Assembly (NCBI RefSeq): GCF_002204795.1
Contig: NZ_NIXO01000017.1
Span: 43,374 to 107,373, forward strand
Origin: Pseudomonas sp. K2I15
Lineage (GTDB): Bacteria > Pseudomonadota > Gammaproteobacteria > Pseudomonadales > Pseudomonadaceae
Direction of reading: 5' to 3'
Length of the DNA stretch: 64,000 nt
The translations under genes were made by a program, and so were the position numbers. The notes under the pieces are model-generated. The model was not told the origin of the DNA. It saw only the letters and a program-made list of their open reading frames with translations, and did not search any database. Shown piece after piece: positions 46,817 to 55,492 of the stretch (position 1 is the first letter of the stretch; every line of letters starts with the position of its first letter).

Positions 46817-46827
46817 AAGTGGTCTGG
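46817..46827 (+). promoter_or_regulatory. MocR-type motif, copy c
   Basis: AAGTGGTCTGG, followed by TCTGCTG, lies 101 bases before the benE ATG. It is identical over 11 bases to copy a. A GGTAAAACC (46849-46857) just downstream is the complement of GGTTTTACC found upstream of the aurF-like gene (41009-41017). Confidence 0.5.
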
Positions 46828-46927
46828 TCTGCTGCCCTAAAGCGTAGGGGTAAAACCTGCCGTTCAACGGCTATAAATGACCGCTTACCAGCGGCCGGAT
46901 ACATCGTCCAGCAAGGAGCCAAGACCT

Positions 46928-48181
46928 ATGTCATCTATTCAATCCCTGTCGTCCCTGCGTTTGCGGGACCTGCTGCACCCGGTAGTTGCCGGGATGATTT
47001 CGGTGATCGTCAATTACGGCGGCACGTTCATCCTGGTGTTTCAGGCCGCGAAGGTCGCGGGGCTCAGCCCTGAGTTGACGGCGTCGTGGGTGTGGTCAGT
47101 GTCCATCGGGGTAGGGGTGACCGGGCTGTTCCTCAGTTGGGTGAGCCGCGAGCCGATCATCACCGCCTGGTCGACCCCGGCGGCGGCTTTTTTGATCGTC
47201 GCCTTAGCCACCACACCCTACGCCGAGGCCATCGGGGCGTACATGATTTCGGCTGCAGCGTTCGTGCTGCTGGGTGTGTCCGGCTACTTTGAAAAAGCCG
47301 TTCGCCTGATCCCGCCCGGTGTGGCAGCGGGCTTGTTGGGCGGCATCCTGCTGCAGTTCGGCATCGGTGCGTTCACCAGCATGAGCGTCGACCCGTTATT
47401 GGTCGGAGTGTTGATCGGCGCCTACATCCTGTTCAAACGCGTGAGTGCGCGCTATGCAGTGGTTGGCATTTTGGTGCTGGGGCTTGGCTTTCTGCTGATG
47501 CAGGGGCGCGTGGATTTCACCGGGCTGGCGCTGGAGTTTGCGACACCGGTGTTCACACGCCCTGAGTTCTCAGTCAATGCGTTGTTGAGCGTGGCGTTGC
47601 CGCTGTTTCTGATCACCCTCACGGGGCAGTACATGCCGGGCATGCTGGTACTGCGTAATGACGGGTTCAACACCAGCGCCAACCCGATCCTCAGCGTGAC
47701 CGGGCTGGGTTCTTTGCTGATGGCGCCGTTCGGTTCCCATGCCTTCAACATCGCGGCCATCACGGCGGCCATCTGCACTGGCAAGGAAGCGTCTGAAGAC
47801 CCCTCCAAGCGCTGGATCGCAGGCGTGGCAGCGGGCATCTTCTACATCCTGGTGGGGATTTTCGGCGTGACCCTGGCGGCGGTGTTCATGGCCTTCCCGG
47901 CGACCTTCATCACCACCCTGGCCGGGCTGGCCCTGTTGGGCACACTCGGCGCGAGCCTGGCCAATGCCATGGCGGACGTGAAATCGCGGGAAGCGTCGCT
48001 GATCACCTTTCTGGCCTGCGCCGCCAATATCAACCTGCTGGGCATCGGCGGCGCGTTCTGGGGCCTGGTCATCGGCCTTGCGGCCTACGCGGTGCTCAAT
48101 GGGCAGTTACCCCGTCGGGAAAAAGCGGCTGTACCACAGGCCGAACCGGTTGCAGTGCCCACCAAAGGAGCTGCCCATTGA
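46928..48181 (+). CDS. BenE-family benzoate/H+ symporter-like transporter
   Basis: A 417-aa inner-membrane protein with about eleven helices. It matches the BenE family in length and motifs: LRDLLHPVVAGMISVIVNYG at the start, AWSTPAAAFLIVAL, TGQYMPGMLVLRNDGF and FGSHAFNIAAITAAICTG. Known members import benzoate. No benzoate-degradation gene is here, so the substrate may be another carboxylate of the cluster. ATG 46928 follows AAGGAG. The stop overlaps the next start (TGATG). Confidence 0.88.
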   Translation: MSSIQSLSSLRLRDLLHPVVAGMISVIVNYGGTFILVFQAAKVAGLSPELTASWVWSVSIGVGVTGLFLSWVSREPIITAWSTPAAAFLIVALATTPYAEAIGAYMISAAAFVLLGVSGYFEKAVRLIPPGVAAGLLGGILLQFGIGAFTSMSVDPLLVGVLIGAYILFKRVSARYAVVGILVLGLGFLLMQGRVDFTGLALEFATPVFTRPEFSVNALLSVALPLFLITLTGQYMPGMLVLRNDGFNTSANPILSVTGLGSLLMAPFGSHAFNIAAITAAICTGKEASEDPSKRWIAGVAAGIFYILVGIFGVTLAAVFMAFPATFITTLAGLALLGTLGASLANAMADVKSREASLITFLACAANINLLGIGGAFWGLVIGLAAYAVLNGQLPRREKAAVPQAEPVAVPTKGAAH

Positions 48182-49026
48182 TGCCTGATCAAACTGAAGA
48201 CCTCAACACCCTGCATGCGCGCCACGGTCGTTACCCACAGGCCGACAGTGTCGAAGACTTTCGCCACAACCTGGCCGCCGTGCAGCAACGCATTGTGGAG
48301 GCGTGCCGTCGGGTAGGGCGCGACCCGGCCGGTGTGCGCTTGCTGCCCGTCAGCAAAACCTTTGATGAAGCTCATGTGCGCTTGGCCTATGCCGCCGGTT
48401 GCCGCCTGCTGGGCGAGAACAAGGTGCAGGAAGCACAGCGCAAGTGGGAAGCCATGACCGACCTGCAAGACCTGCAATGGTCGGTGATCGGCCACTTGCA
48501 GACCAACAAGGCCAAGCAGGTCGCACGCTTCGCCAGTGAGTTCCAGGCCCTGGACAGCTTGAGGGTGGCCGAGGCGCTGGACCGTCGCCTGCGCATTGAA
48601 GGCCGGCAGATGGACGTGTTCGTTCAGGTCAACACCTCTGGCGAAGCCAGCAAGTACGGGCTGGTGCCCGATGACGTGGCGGCTTTCCTGGACGCTATGC
48701 CAGCGTTCCCGACACTGCGGGTTCGCGGGTTGATGACGCTGGCGCTGTTCTCGGCCGACGTGGTGCGGGTGCGCCCGTGCTTCGTGCGGCTGCGTGAATT
48801 GCGCGACCGTTTGCGTGATTGCGCCCCTGATGGGGTATCGCTGCAAGAGCTGTCGATGGGCATGTCCGGTGACTTTGAAGTCGCCATTGAAGAGGGCGCG
48901 ACCGTGGTGCGCGTCGGACAAGCGATCTTCGGTGCCCGAGCCATGCCCGACGCGTACTACTGGCCGACCGCCGATGCCTGCCCCCTCAGTGAAGACACGG
49001 TGTTGTCGATCACGCCCAGCCCTTGA
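48181..49026 (+). CDS. YggS/PROSC-family PLP protein, extended
   Basis: A 281-aa PLP-binding protein of the alanine-racemase-like YggS fold. Lysine in RLLPVSKTFDEAHVR, then GENKVQEAQRKW, SVIGHLQTNKAK, VNTSGEASKYGL, RGLMTL, LSMGMSGDFEVAIEEGATVV and RVGQAIFG are all present. YggS proteins maintain PLP homeostasis and have no established catalytic reaction. This copy is about 50 residues longer than usual, with extra segments at both ends (about residues 1-25 and 255-281). Together with the SHMT variants, it suggests the cluster handles PLP or PLP adducts in an unusual way. Confidence 0.88.
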   Translation: MPDQTEDLNTLHARHGRYPQADSVEDFRHNLAAVQQRIVEACRRVGRDPAGVRLLPVSKTFDEAHVRLAYAAGCRLLGENKVQEAQRKWEAMTDLQDLQWSVIGHLQTNKAKQVARFASEFQALDSLRVAEALDRRLRIEGRQMDVFVQVNTSGEASKYGLVPDDVAAFLDAMPAFPTLRVRGLMTLALFSADVVRVRPCFVRLRELRDRLRDCAPDGVSLQELSMGMSGDFEVAIEEGATVVRVGQAIFGARAMPDAYYWPTADACPLSEDTVLSITPSP

Positions 49027-49049
49027 ACCCCTCTACAGGAAGGCCCGCA

Positions 49050-50231
49050 ATGTCTGCTGCACCCGCTTACCTCATGCACACCTCAGCCCGACAACCGGTT
49101 TCGTTCAGCCGAGGCCAGGGCGCCTCGTTGTGGGACACCGAGGGTGTTGAATACCTGGATGCCATCGCCGGTGTGGCGGTGACGAGCCTGGGGCACGCCA
49201 ACCCCGAAATTGCCGCCGCCATCGCCGAACAGGCCACGGTGTTACTGCACACGACCAACCTGTTTCGTATCCCATGGCAGGAGCAATTGGGCGAACGGCT
49301 GTGCCAGCTCTCGGGCATGCAACGGGCGTTTTTCTGCAACTCCGGAGCGGAGGCCAACGAAGCGGCGCTCAAGCTGGCACGCCTGCACGCCAACGCCCGG
49401 CAGGTGGCCCAGCCGCAAGTGTTGGTGATGGACAACAGTTTTCACGGGCGCACCCTGGCCACCCTCGCCGCCACCGGCAACCCCGCCGTGCATCGCGGCT
49501 TCGAGCCCCTGATGCCGGGCTTTGTGCGAGTGCCTTACGACAACATCGAGGCGATTCGCCAGGTCGCGGCGCAGTCACCCGATATCGTCGCGGTGCTCGT
49601 TGAACCGGTGCAGGGTGAAGGGGGCGTGCACGCCGCCTCTGCCGGCTACCTGCGGTCCCTGCGCCAACTGTGCGATGAACGCGACTGGCTGATGATGATC
49701 GACGAAGTGCAGACCGGGCTGGGCCGCACTGGCACCTGGTTTGGCTTTGAGCATGCGGGTATCGAGCCGGACGTGATTACCCTGGCCAAAGCGCTGGGCA
49801 ACGGTTTCCCCATCGGCGCATGCCTGGCGCGGGGCAAGGCCGCCGAGCTGTTTTCTCCCGGCCACCATGCCTCCACGTTCGGCGGTAACCCGCTGGCGTG
49901 CCGCGTGGGCTGCACAGTGCTCGACATCATGGCGCGCGATCACCTCCCGCAACGCGCTGCCGCCTCGGGTCGCCGCTTGCTGGCGGCCTTGAAGCTGGCG
50001 CTGGGCAATCATCCTGAGGTGGTGTCCATTCGTGGCATCGGCTTGATGATCGGCATTGAGCTCAATGGCCCGTGCGCCGAACTGGTCGACCGGGCCCGTG
50101 AAGAGCAACGCCTGCTGATCACCGTTACACGGGGCACCACCGTGCGCCTGTTGCCGCCGCTGATCTGCGATGACGCACAGATCGACGACATCGCCGCGCG
50201 CATCACGCGCCTGCTGTCACCCGCCGTTTGA
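49050..50231 (+). CDS. argD: Acetylornithine aminotransferase-like enzyme (class III)
   Basis: A 393-aa class III PLP aminotransferase of the ArgD type. Motifs include [79 protein letters not shown] and the PLP lysine in [17 protein letters not shown]. It could act on N-acetylornithine, succinyldiaminopimelate or a pathway-specific omega-amine. ATG 49050 follows AGGAAGG. It lies 23 bases after the yggS-like gene. A housekeeping argD is expected elsewhere in the genome. Confidence 0.87.
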   Translation: MSAAPAYLMHTSARQPVSFSRGQGASLWDTEGVEYLDAIAGVAVTSLGHANPEIAAAIAEQATVLLHTTNLFRIPWQEQLGERLCQLSGMQRAFFCNSGAEANEAALKLARLHANARQVAQPQVLVMDNSFHGRTLATLAATGNPAVHRGFEPLMPGFVRVPYDNIEAIRQVAAQSPDIVAVLVEPVQGEGGVHAASAGYLRSLRQLCDERDWLMMIDEVQTGLGRTGTWFGFEHAGIEPDVITLAKALGNGFPIGACLARGKAAELFSPGHHASTFGGNPLACRVGCTVLDIMARDHLPQRAAASGRRLLAALKLALGNHPEVVSIRGIGLMIGIELNGPCAELVDRAREEQRLLITVTRGTTVRLLPPLICDDAQIDDIAARITRLLSPAV

Positions 50232-50256
50232 ATTTTTGACCAAGGACACTTTGCCT

Positions 50257-51522
50257 ATGTACGACTCGACGCTGACCCTCAACGCTTTCGACCCTGAGCT
50301 GTATGAATCGATTCACAACGAAGAGCATCGCCAGGAAGACCATATCGAGTTGATCGCCTCGGAAAACTATGCCAGCCCGCTGGTGATGAAAATCCAGAGC
50401 ACGGTGCTCACCAACAAGTACGCCGAAGGCTACCCCGGCAAGCGCTATTACAGCGGCTGCGAATACGTTGATGTGGCTGAGCGGCTGGCCATCAAGCGGG
50501 CCAAGGCCCTGTTCGACTGCGACTACGCCAACGTGCAACCCCATGCGGGCGCCCAGGCCAACGCGGCGGTCTTCCTGGCCCTGATCAACCCCGGTGACAC
50601 GGTGATGGGCATGAACCTGGCCCAGGGCGGTCACCTGACCCACGGCAACCCGGCCAACTTTTCGGGGCGTCACTACACCATAGTGCCTTACGGACTGGAC
50701 CCGAAAACCGGCTTTCTGGACTATGAGGAGATGGAGCGCATCGCACTGCAAACACGCCCCAAAATGCTGATCGGTGGTTTTTCCGCGTATTCGCGCTACA
50801 AGGACTGGGCACGCATGCGCAGCATTGCCGACAAGGTAGGGGCGATCTTCTGGGTCGATATGGCTCACGTCGCCGGGCTGGTCGCTGCGGGCGAATACCC
50901 GGACCCGCTGCCCCATGCGCATGTGGTCACCAGCACCACACACAAAACCCTGCGCGGGCCACGCGGCGGTTTGATTTTGTCCAAGGGACAGGATGAAGCC
51001 TTCTACAAAAAGCTCGATTCCGCTGTGTTTCCCGGTGTGCAGGGCGGGCCGCTGATGCACCAGATCGCGGCCAAGGCCGTGGCGTTCAAGGAAGCGCTTA
51101 CACCGGAGTTCAGCGTCTACCAGACCCAAGTGGTCATCAACGCCCGGGCCATGGCCGGGGTGTTGCAAAAGCGCGGGTACAAGATCGCCTCGGGCGGCAC
51201 CGACAACCACATGATGCTGATCGACCTGTCCGACAAGCCTTACACCGGCAAGGAGGCCGACGCGGCCCTGAGCACTGCCTATATCACCGCCAACAAAAAC
51301 TCGGTGCCCAATGACCCGCGCTCGCCGTTTGTGACATCCGGCCTTCGTATCGGCACCCCGGCGGTGACCACTCGCGGGTTTGGTGTGGCGGCTTGCGAGC
51401 AAGTGGCCGGCTGGTTGTGCGACGTACTGGACGCCCTGGAAAACGATGACAGCGACAAGGTCGCGCACCACGTGCGTGAACAGGTTGTTGCGCTGTGCCG
51501 TCGTTTTCCGGTCTATCGCTGA
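50257..51522 (+). CDS. glyA: Serine hydroxymethyltransferase (intact)
   Basis: GlyA converts serine plus tetrahydrofolate to glycine and 5,10-methylene-THF. The 421-aa product has every catalytic feature: [17 protein letters not shown] with the catalytic glutamate, [16 protein letters not shown], the PLP lysine in [11 protein letters not shown], and [10 protein letters not shown]. It is the last gene of the serC-benE-yggS-argD-glyA operon, 25 bases after argD. It contrasts with the lysine-less paralogue at 42605-43903; the two are clearly homologous along their length. AAGGAC precedes the ATG. A long perfect hairpin follows. Confidence 0.95.
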   Translation: MYDSTLTLNAFDPELYESIHNEEHRQEDHIELIASENYASPLVMKIQSTVLTNKYAEGYPGKRYYSGCEYVDVAERLAIKRAKALFDCDYANVQPHAGAQANAAVFLALINPGDTVMGMNLAQGGHLTHGNPANFSGRHYTIVPYGLDPKTGFLDYEEMERIALQTRPKMLIGGFSAYSRYKDWARMRSIADKVGAIFWVDMAHVAGLVAAGEYPDPLPHAHVVTSTTHKTLRGPRGGLILSKGQDEAFYKKLDSAVFPGVQGGPLMHQIAAKAVAFKEALTPEFSVYQTQVVINARAMAGVLQKRGYKIASGGTDNHMMLIDLSDKPYTGKEADAALSTAYITANKNSVPNDPRSPFVTSGLRIGTPAVTTRGFGVAACEQVAGWLCDVLDALENDDSDKVAHHVREQVVALCRRFPVYR

Positions 51523-51568
51523 GCCTGGCCCGGTCATTGCCTGAGCGGGTGGTGGCCGGGGTAAGCGA

Positions 51569-51609
51569 CCGCCAACCGGAGGGCAGCGGTGCTGCCCTCC
51601 GGTTGGCGG
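51569..51609. terminator. Perfect 19-bp hairpin after glyA
   Basis: CCGCCAACCGGAGGGCAGC and its exact complement enclose only GGT. There is no T run. It lies between glyA and the convergent small peptide gene and abuts the latter's stop codon, so it probably ends both transcripts or protects their 3' ends. Confidence 0.75.
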
Positions 51610-51610
51610 A

Positions 51611-51817
51611 TTAGGGCAGGCGGCCGCCGCCGAGGTTGTCCAGGCCTCCGGAGTTTTTACGACCCCGGTCGCTGGCTGAGACGCCGTTGTAATCAACGGC
51701 GTCTCTCGCTTCGGCAAAGGGTTCAAGGCTTCGCTTGTTGCGCACTGGTGCAGGTTGTTCAGTGTGGGCCGAGGAGGTGTGCAAGGGTGCAAAGGAGCCG
51801 TTCATAGGATTGATCAT
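51611..51817 (-). CDS. 68-aa peptide with Gly-rich C-terminus
   Basis: A 68-aa hydrophilic, probably disordered peptide starting MINPMNGSFAPLHTSS and ending KNSGGLDNLGGGRLP. AAGGAAA is well spaced before ATG 51817. I do not recognise it. Its C-terminus resembles that of another small peptide at 55191-55364 (NGGSLSGLGGNLL): both have GG, leucine, then LGG and leucine at the end. No signal peptide is visible. Its gene is convergent to glyA. Confidence 0.6.
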   Translation of the reverse strand: MINPMNGSFAPLHTSSAHTEQPAPVRNKRSLEPFAEARDAVDYNGVSASDRGRKNSGGLDNLGGGRLP

Positions 51818-51927
51818 AGTGATTTCCTTTTTAAAAGAGAGGGTTCTGCCTTGATAACCAGTGCTATCGAGGAGAGCCGGAAATTACGCATCCCCTGGTT
51901 GCCCCGCCATAAACATCTCGCGTCAAA

Positions 51928-52206
51928 TCATGACGCTGTCCGGTCTACCGTCTTATGCCGCTCATGGGCCGTGTCTGACGCCTCTCCCTGAATCATCAGC
52001 CAGCGCATGACATCGGTCAGCGCCACGCTGTGTTGGCGTTCGACCCAGCGCACGCCGTCTGGGTTGTAGTGTTCGATATAGCGACTGAGGATCAACCGAC
52101 TCTGGTCGTCAGAAAGTTGCAGGCGTATTTCCCGACAGAGCAGGGCGTTGGCCCCGCGTCTGCGGACCTGATGCTTGAGCACCAGTGGGCCTGAATCAGA
52201 AATCAT
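51928..52206 (-). CDS. Small protein coupled to the MlaA-like gene
   Basis: A 92-aa protein I do not recognise, beginning MISDSGPLVLKHQVRRRGAN and containing EIRLQLSDDQSRLILSRYIE and LTDVMRWLMIQGEASDT. It has no membrane segment. ATG 52206 follows AGGGAG and lies inside the end of the MlaA-like gene (11-base overlap), so the two are coupled. The frame is open further upstream inside that gene, but no ribosome site supports a longer form. Confidence 0.65.
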   Translation of the reverse strand: MISDSGPLVLKHQVRRRGANALLCREIRLQLSDDQSRLILSRYIEHYNPDGVRWVERQHSVALTDVMRWLMIQGEASDTAHERHKTVDRTAS

Positions 52207-52984
52207 CGCCGGCTCCCTGTGCGCAACCATCGGCCTGGGGCGACGTCGCCCCCTGCTTGCCCTCCAGCACAAAGGCCGCACGGTGTTCGGCCACCACATT
52301 ACGCAAGGCGCTGTAGTAGTCGGGCAACTTTTGCAGGCTGTCGGTCAGCGGCAGCAACGAGGCTCGCGTGTCCACCGTGCCGCCCACCAGGCTGAGGGTG
52401 CCCAGGGTTTGCACGGTATCGCTGTCGCCCAGCGGCGCCACCAGGAAGCTCAAGACTTTGCCCGCTGCATCGCGGCTGTTGCCGGTGCCCAGCAAAGGCA
52501 GCTCGACGATCGGCCCGTTGCCTATCCCCCACACGCCAAACGTCTGGCCGAAGTCGGCGGTGTGGCGAGGGATGCCCAGCGGGTCCGAGACATCGATCAG
52601 CCCAACGATGCCCACGGTGGTGTTCACCGCAAAGCGTCCCAGGGTGTTGATCGAGCGCCGGGGGTTGCCTTGCAACAGGTCGTTGATAAACACCTTGGGC
52701 TCGCTGAAGTTGCTGGCGAAGTTATGCACACCCTGCTGGAAAAAATCCGGCATGTATCGGTAGCCGCGGGCCACAGGCGCCAGGGCGTAGTTATCCACCG
52801 CGCGGTTGAAGGCGAAGACGCTCCGGTTTACCGGCTCGGCGGGGTCATACACCGGGTAGGAAACCTGTGCACAGCGTGTGGTACTCGTCACGCTGGCCGG
52901 GCTCGCGCAGCCTGTCAGGTAAGACATAGTCAGCAACAACACCGCCTGGCGGGCCAGGTGCTGGGGATACGTCAGCGAGCGCAT
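52196..52984 (-). CDS. MlaA/VacJ-family lipoprotein
   Basis: A 262-aa lipoprotein with lipobox LTGC (Cys26) and the VacJ domain: YDPAEPVNRSVFAFNRAVDN, FASNFSEPKVFINDLLQGN, RFAVNTTVGIVGLIDVSD and GQTFGVWGIGNGPIVELPLLG. MlaA removes mislocalised phospholipids from the outer leaflet of the outer membrane. There are no mlaBCDEF genes here, so this is probably a second copy. It is divergent from the OmpR-type regulator by 164 bases and may be a target of it. Confidence 0.9.
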   Translation of the reverse strand: MRSLTYPQHLARQAVLLLTMSYLTGCASPASVTSTTRCAQVSYPVYDPAEPVNRSVFAFNRAVDNYALAPVARGYRYMPDFFQQGVHNFASNFSEPKVFINDLLQGNPRRSINTLGRFAVNTTVGIVGLIDVSDPLGIPRHTADFGQTFGVWGIGNGPIVELPLLGTGNSRDAAGKVLSFLVAPLGDSDTVQTLGTLSLVGGTVDTRASLLPLTDSLQKLPDYYSALRNVVAEHRAAFVLEGKQGATSPQADGCAQGAGDDF

Positions 52985-53148
52985 AGGTTCAGTCTCCGGG
53001 AAAAGGAGGCCGATGCTGGCAGCCGCAGCTTGCGCAAAGATGTCTGCTTTATTGCGCCGTTGACGCTTTATTGCACGATTGAAATATATGACGGGCCGCG
53101 TCGAATGGTTTTAGATGGCGCATCGACAAGACCAAGTGATGCCCACCG

Positions 53149-53859
53149 GTGAGCCATCTTTTAATCGTGGACGATGACCTTGAGGTCCTCGCCCTGCTGA
53201 AGAAATTTTTCCTGCAACATGGCTACACGGTCGAGACCGCCGCCAATGGCACCGACCTGTGGGCGGCCATGGAGCGTACGCCTGCCGACCTGATTATCCT
53301 CGACCTGATGCTGCCGGGGGACAACGGCCTGTTGCTGTGCCAACGCCTGCGCCAGCAATACGCAACACCGGTGATCATGCTGACCGCCATGGGTGAATTG
53401 AGTGATCGCGTGGTGGGCCTGGAAATGGGCGCCGATGACTACCTGAGCAAACCCTTCGACGCCCGCGAATTACTCGCCAGGGTGCGCGCCGTGCTACGCC
53501 GGGCCGGGGAAAGTCGGCCCACCCTGGGCGACGCTTCACGCCCGTTGATTCGCTTCGCTGGCTGGCAACTGGACCTGACGCGCCGGGAATTGCGCTCGCC
53601 GGATCAGGTGATGATCCCGTTGTCGTCCGGCGAGTTCGACCTGCTGCTGGTGTTTGTCGAACACCCGCAGCGCGTGCTCACCCGCGAGCAATTGCTGAAC
53701 CTGGCGCGGGGCCATAGCCACGACGCGTTCGACCGCAGCATCGACGTGCAGGTGAGCCGCCTGCGACGCAAGCTGGAATTCGACACCAAGCGCCCGGCGA
53801 TGATTCGCACCGTGCGCAACGGTGGTTACCAGTTCACCGTCGCGGTAACCCGCTCATGA
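53149..53859 (+). CDS. OmpR-family response regulator
   Basis: A 236-aa regulator: receiver domain with acidic pocket VDDD and phosphorylated D52 in LIILDLMLPGD, threonine in VIMLTAMGE and lysine in YLSKPFDARELL, then a C-terminal winged helix ending RTVRNGGYQFTVAV. The GTG at 53149 has only a weak ribosome site, but gives the right N-terminus. The gene overlaps its kinase by 4 bases. The sequence is of the OmpR/RstA type. Confidence 0.92.
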   Translation: MSHLLIVDDDLEVLALLKKFFLQHGYTVETAANGTDLWAAMERTPADLIILDLMLPGDNGLLLCQRLRQQYATPVIMLTAMGELSDRVVGLEMGADDYLSKPFDARELLARVRAVLRRAGESRPTLGDASRPLIRFAGWQLDLTRRELRSPDQVMIPLSSGEFDLLLVFVEHPQRVLTREQLLNLARGHSHDAFDRSIDVQVSRLRRKLEFDTKRPAMIRTVRNGGYQFTVAVTRS

Positions 53860-55175
53860 GCCGCTTCAAACCCCGGGACACTGTGGCCCGCTGGATCGCC
53901 CTGACCATCCTGATTGCGATGCTCACCGCGCTGGCCTTCAACGCGCTGTTTGCGCAACTGGCGGGCGTTTGGGCCAGGCCGCCGTTGGGTGAAACCGGCC
54001 TGCTGGAAAAGGTTGCGGTGATCGTGCGGATGATTGAAGCGGCAGAGCCGTCCCAACGTGCACAACTGACGCGGGCGGTGGGCGATGACAGTTTCAGTGT
54101 GAATTGGTCGGCCACCCGCGCAGGTATTGATTTGCCGATTCTGGAAGACCCGGGTTTTCATTCCGATCAGGTGTTCAAACAGTTGCTCAAGGGCCCGGAG
54201 CGGCCAATGGAAGCCTACAAACCGTCCGATTGGCCAGGCCCCGGCGGGCACTATGCGCTGGTGGTGCAACTGGTTGACCAGTCCTGGCTGATGTTCAGCT
54301 CGCCATCGCGCAGTTGGGGCCTGGCGGAGGGCCCGCGAAGCCTGGTGGTACTGGTGTTGGTGCTGGTTTCCACTGCACTGGTTACGCTGATCGCCACCCG
54401 GCGCCTGGCCCGGCCGTTACAGCATTTCGCCCAGGGTGTGTGGCGTTTCGGCGCCGACTTTCGTGCGCCGCCGATCGAACCGGTCGGTCCTCACGAAATT
54501 CGCCAGGCGATCCTCGCGTTCAACGGCATGCAGGCGCAGTTGCAACACTTCATCCAGGACCGCACTCAGATGCTCGCCGCAATTTCCCATGACCTGCGTG
54601 CGCCGCTGACCCGCCTGCGGCTGCGGGGCGAATTTATCGAGGATGCCGACCAGCAGCACCGCCTGTTCCGGGATGTCGACGAGATGCAGGCGATGATCAA
54701 CACCGCGCTGGAATTCTTCCGCGACGACGCGCGCCTGGAGCAGGCCACCCAACTGGACCTCGCCGAGTTGCTGCAAACCTTGATTGACGACTACCGTGAC
54801 CAGTCCATCGACATCACCTTCAACGGCCCGCCGCGGCTGGTTTATTTCGGCCGGCCTCTGGGGTTGAAACGGGTGATGACCAACCTGATGGACAACGCGA
54901 TCCACTACGGGCTGTCGCCGGAAATTGAACTGCAACAGAGTCCTGGAAGGGTGACGGTGCGTGTGCTGGACCGTGGCCCAGGCATCCCGGTGGAGCAGCA
55001 CGAACAGGTGTTTTTGCCGTTCTTCCGGTTGGAAGGCTCACGCAATAAAAGTACGGGTGGTGTTGGTTTGGGACTCTCTACAGCACGGGCGATTGTGCTG
55101 GAACATGGTGGGACGCTGACACTGCAAAATCGCCCGTGTGGCGGGCTGGCCGCCGTGGTGGTATTGCCGGTTTAG
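53856..55175 (+). CDS. EnvZ/RstB-type sensor histidine kinase
   Basis: A 439-aa inner-membrane kinase. It has an N-terminal helix (about residues 12-33), a periplasmic sensor region, a second helix (LVVLVLVLVSTALVTLIA), HAMP, the H-box AAISHDLRAPLTRLRLR, and an ATPase domain with NLMDNAIHYG, DRGPGIP and STGGVGLGLSTARAIV. It is the partner of the upstream regulator. A short glycine-rich peptide gene is convergent to it and ends 15 bases away. Confidence 0.92.
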   Translation: MSRFKPRDTVARWIALTILIAMLTALAFNALFAQLAGVWARPPLGETGLLEKVAVIVRMIEAAEPSQRAQLTRAVGDDSFSVNWSATRAGIDLPILEDPGFHSDQVFKQLLKGPERPMEAYKPSDWPGPGGHYALVVQLVDQSWLMFSSPSRSWGLAEGPRSLVVLVLVLVSTALVTLIATRRLARPLQHFAQGVWRFGADFRAPPIEPVGPHEIRQAILAFNGMQAQLQHFIQDRTQMLAAISHDLRAPLTRLRLRGEFIEDADQQHRLFRDVDEMQAMINTALEFFRDDARLEQATQLDLAELLQTLIDDYRDQSIDITFNGPPRLVYFGRPLGLKRVMTNLMDNAIHYGLSPEIELQQSPGRVTVRVLDRGPGIPVEQHEQVFLPFFRLEGSRNKSTGGVGLGLSTARAIVLEHGGTLTLQNRPCGGLAAVVVLPV

Positions 55176-55190
55176 GAGGGGTTTGGGCGG

Positions 55191-55364
55191 TCAGAGCAAA
55201 TTGCCTCCCAAACCGCTTAGAGAGCCGCCATTCGACTGAGAGCTTTGTTGGTTGGAGCCGCTGCGCGAAGGCTCTTCCTTTGGTTTGGAGGGCGGTTGAA
55301 CGGGCTGGACCGATTGAATGGCCTGATTCAGGTTTTGGGTATGGAAAGCGCTGCCGATGATCAT
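55191..55364 (-). CDS. 57-aa Gly/Ser/Gln-rich peptide
   Basis: A 57-aa peptide starting MIIGSAFHTQNLNQAIQSVQ, with a Pro/Lys/Glu middle (PVQPPSKPKEE), a Ser/Asn/Gln stretch, and the end NGGSLSGLGGNLL. GAGAGG lies 8 bases before ATG 55364. It has no signal peptide or membrane segment. The C-terminal GG-L-LGG-L pattern recalls the peptide at 51611-51817. Evidence is the ribosome site, the clean frame and that resemblance only. Confidence 0.5.
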   Translation of the reverse strand: MIIGSAFHTQNLNQAIQSVQPVQPPSKPKEEPSRSGSNQQSSQSNGGSLSGLGGNLL

Positions 55365-55492
55365 GGATGTACCTCTCGCTCAATAGGAAGTTTGCTTTGC
55401 GCATCAACTCCCTCTGAGTGCGTCCTGATCAGTGGCCTTGGCGCGGCTCAACGTTCCCGGGCATTGGTTTCCGTTTGCTTCGCCGGCTCGAA

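Noticed and set aside
40012..51522. Obafluorin-type or mangotoxin/fragin-type cluster
   Set aside because: Those clusters also have an AurF-like oxygenase, but they need NRPS genes, and the SHMT homologues here are not the transaldolase type; no NRPS is present.
53149..55175. The two-component system as PhoPQ or ColRS
   Set aside because: The regulator is OmpR/RstA-like and the kinase EnvZ/RstB-like, and no diagnostic neighbour supports either name, so no symbol was given.
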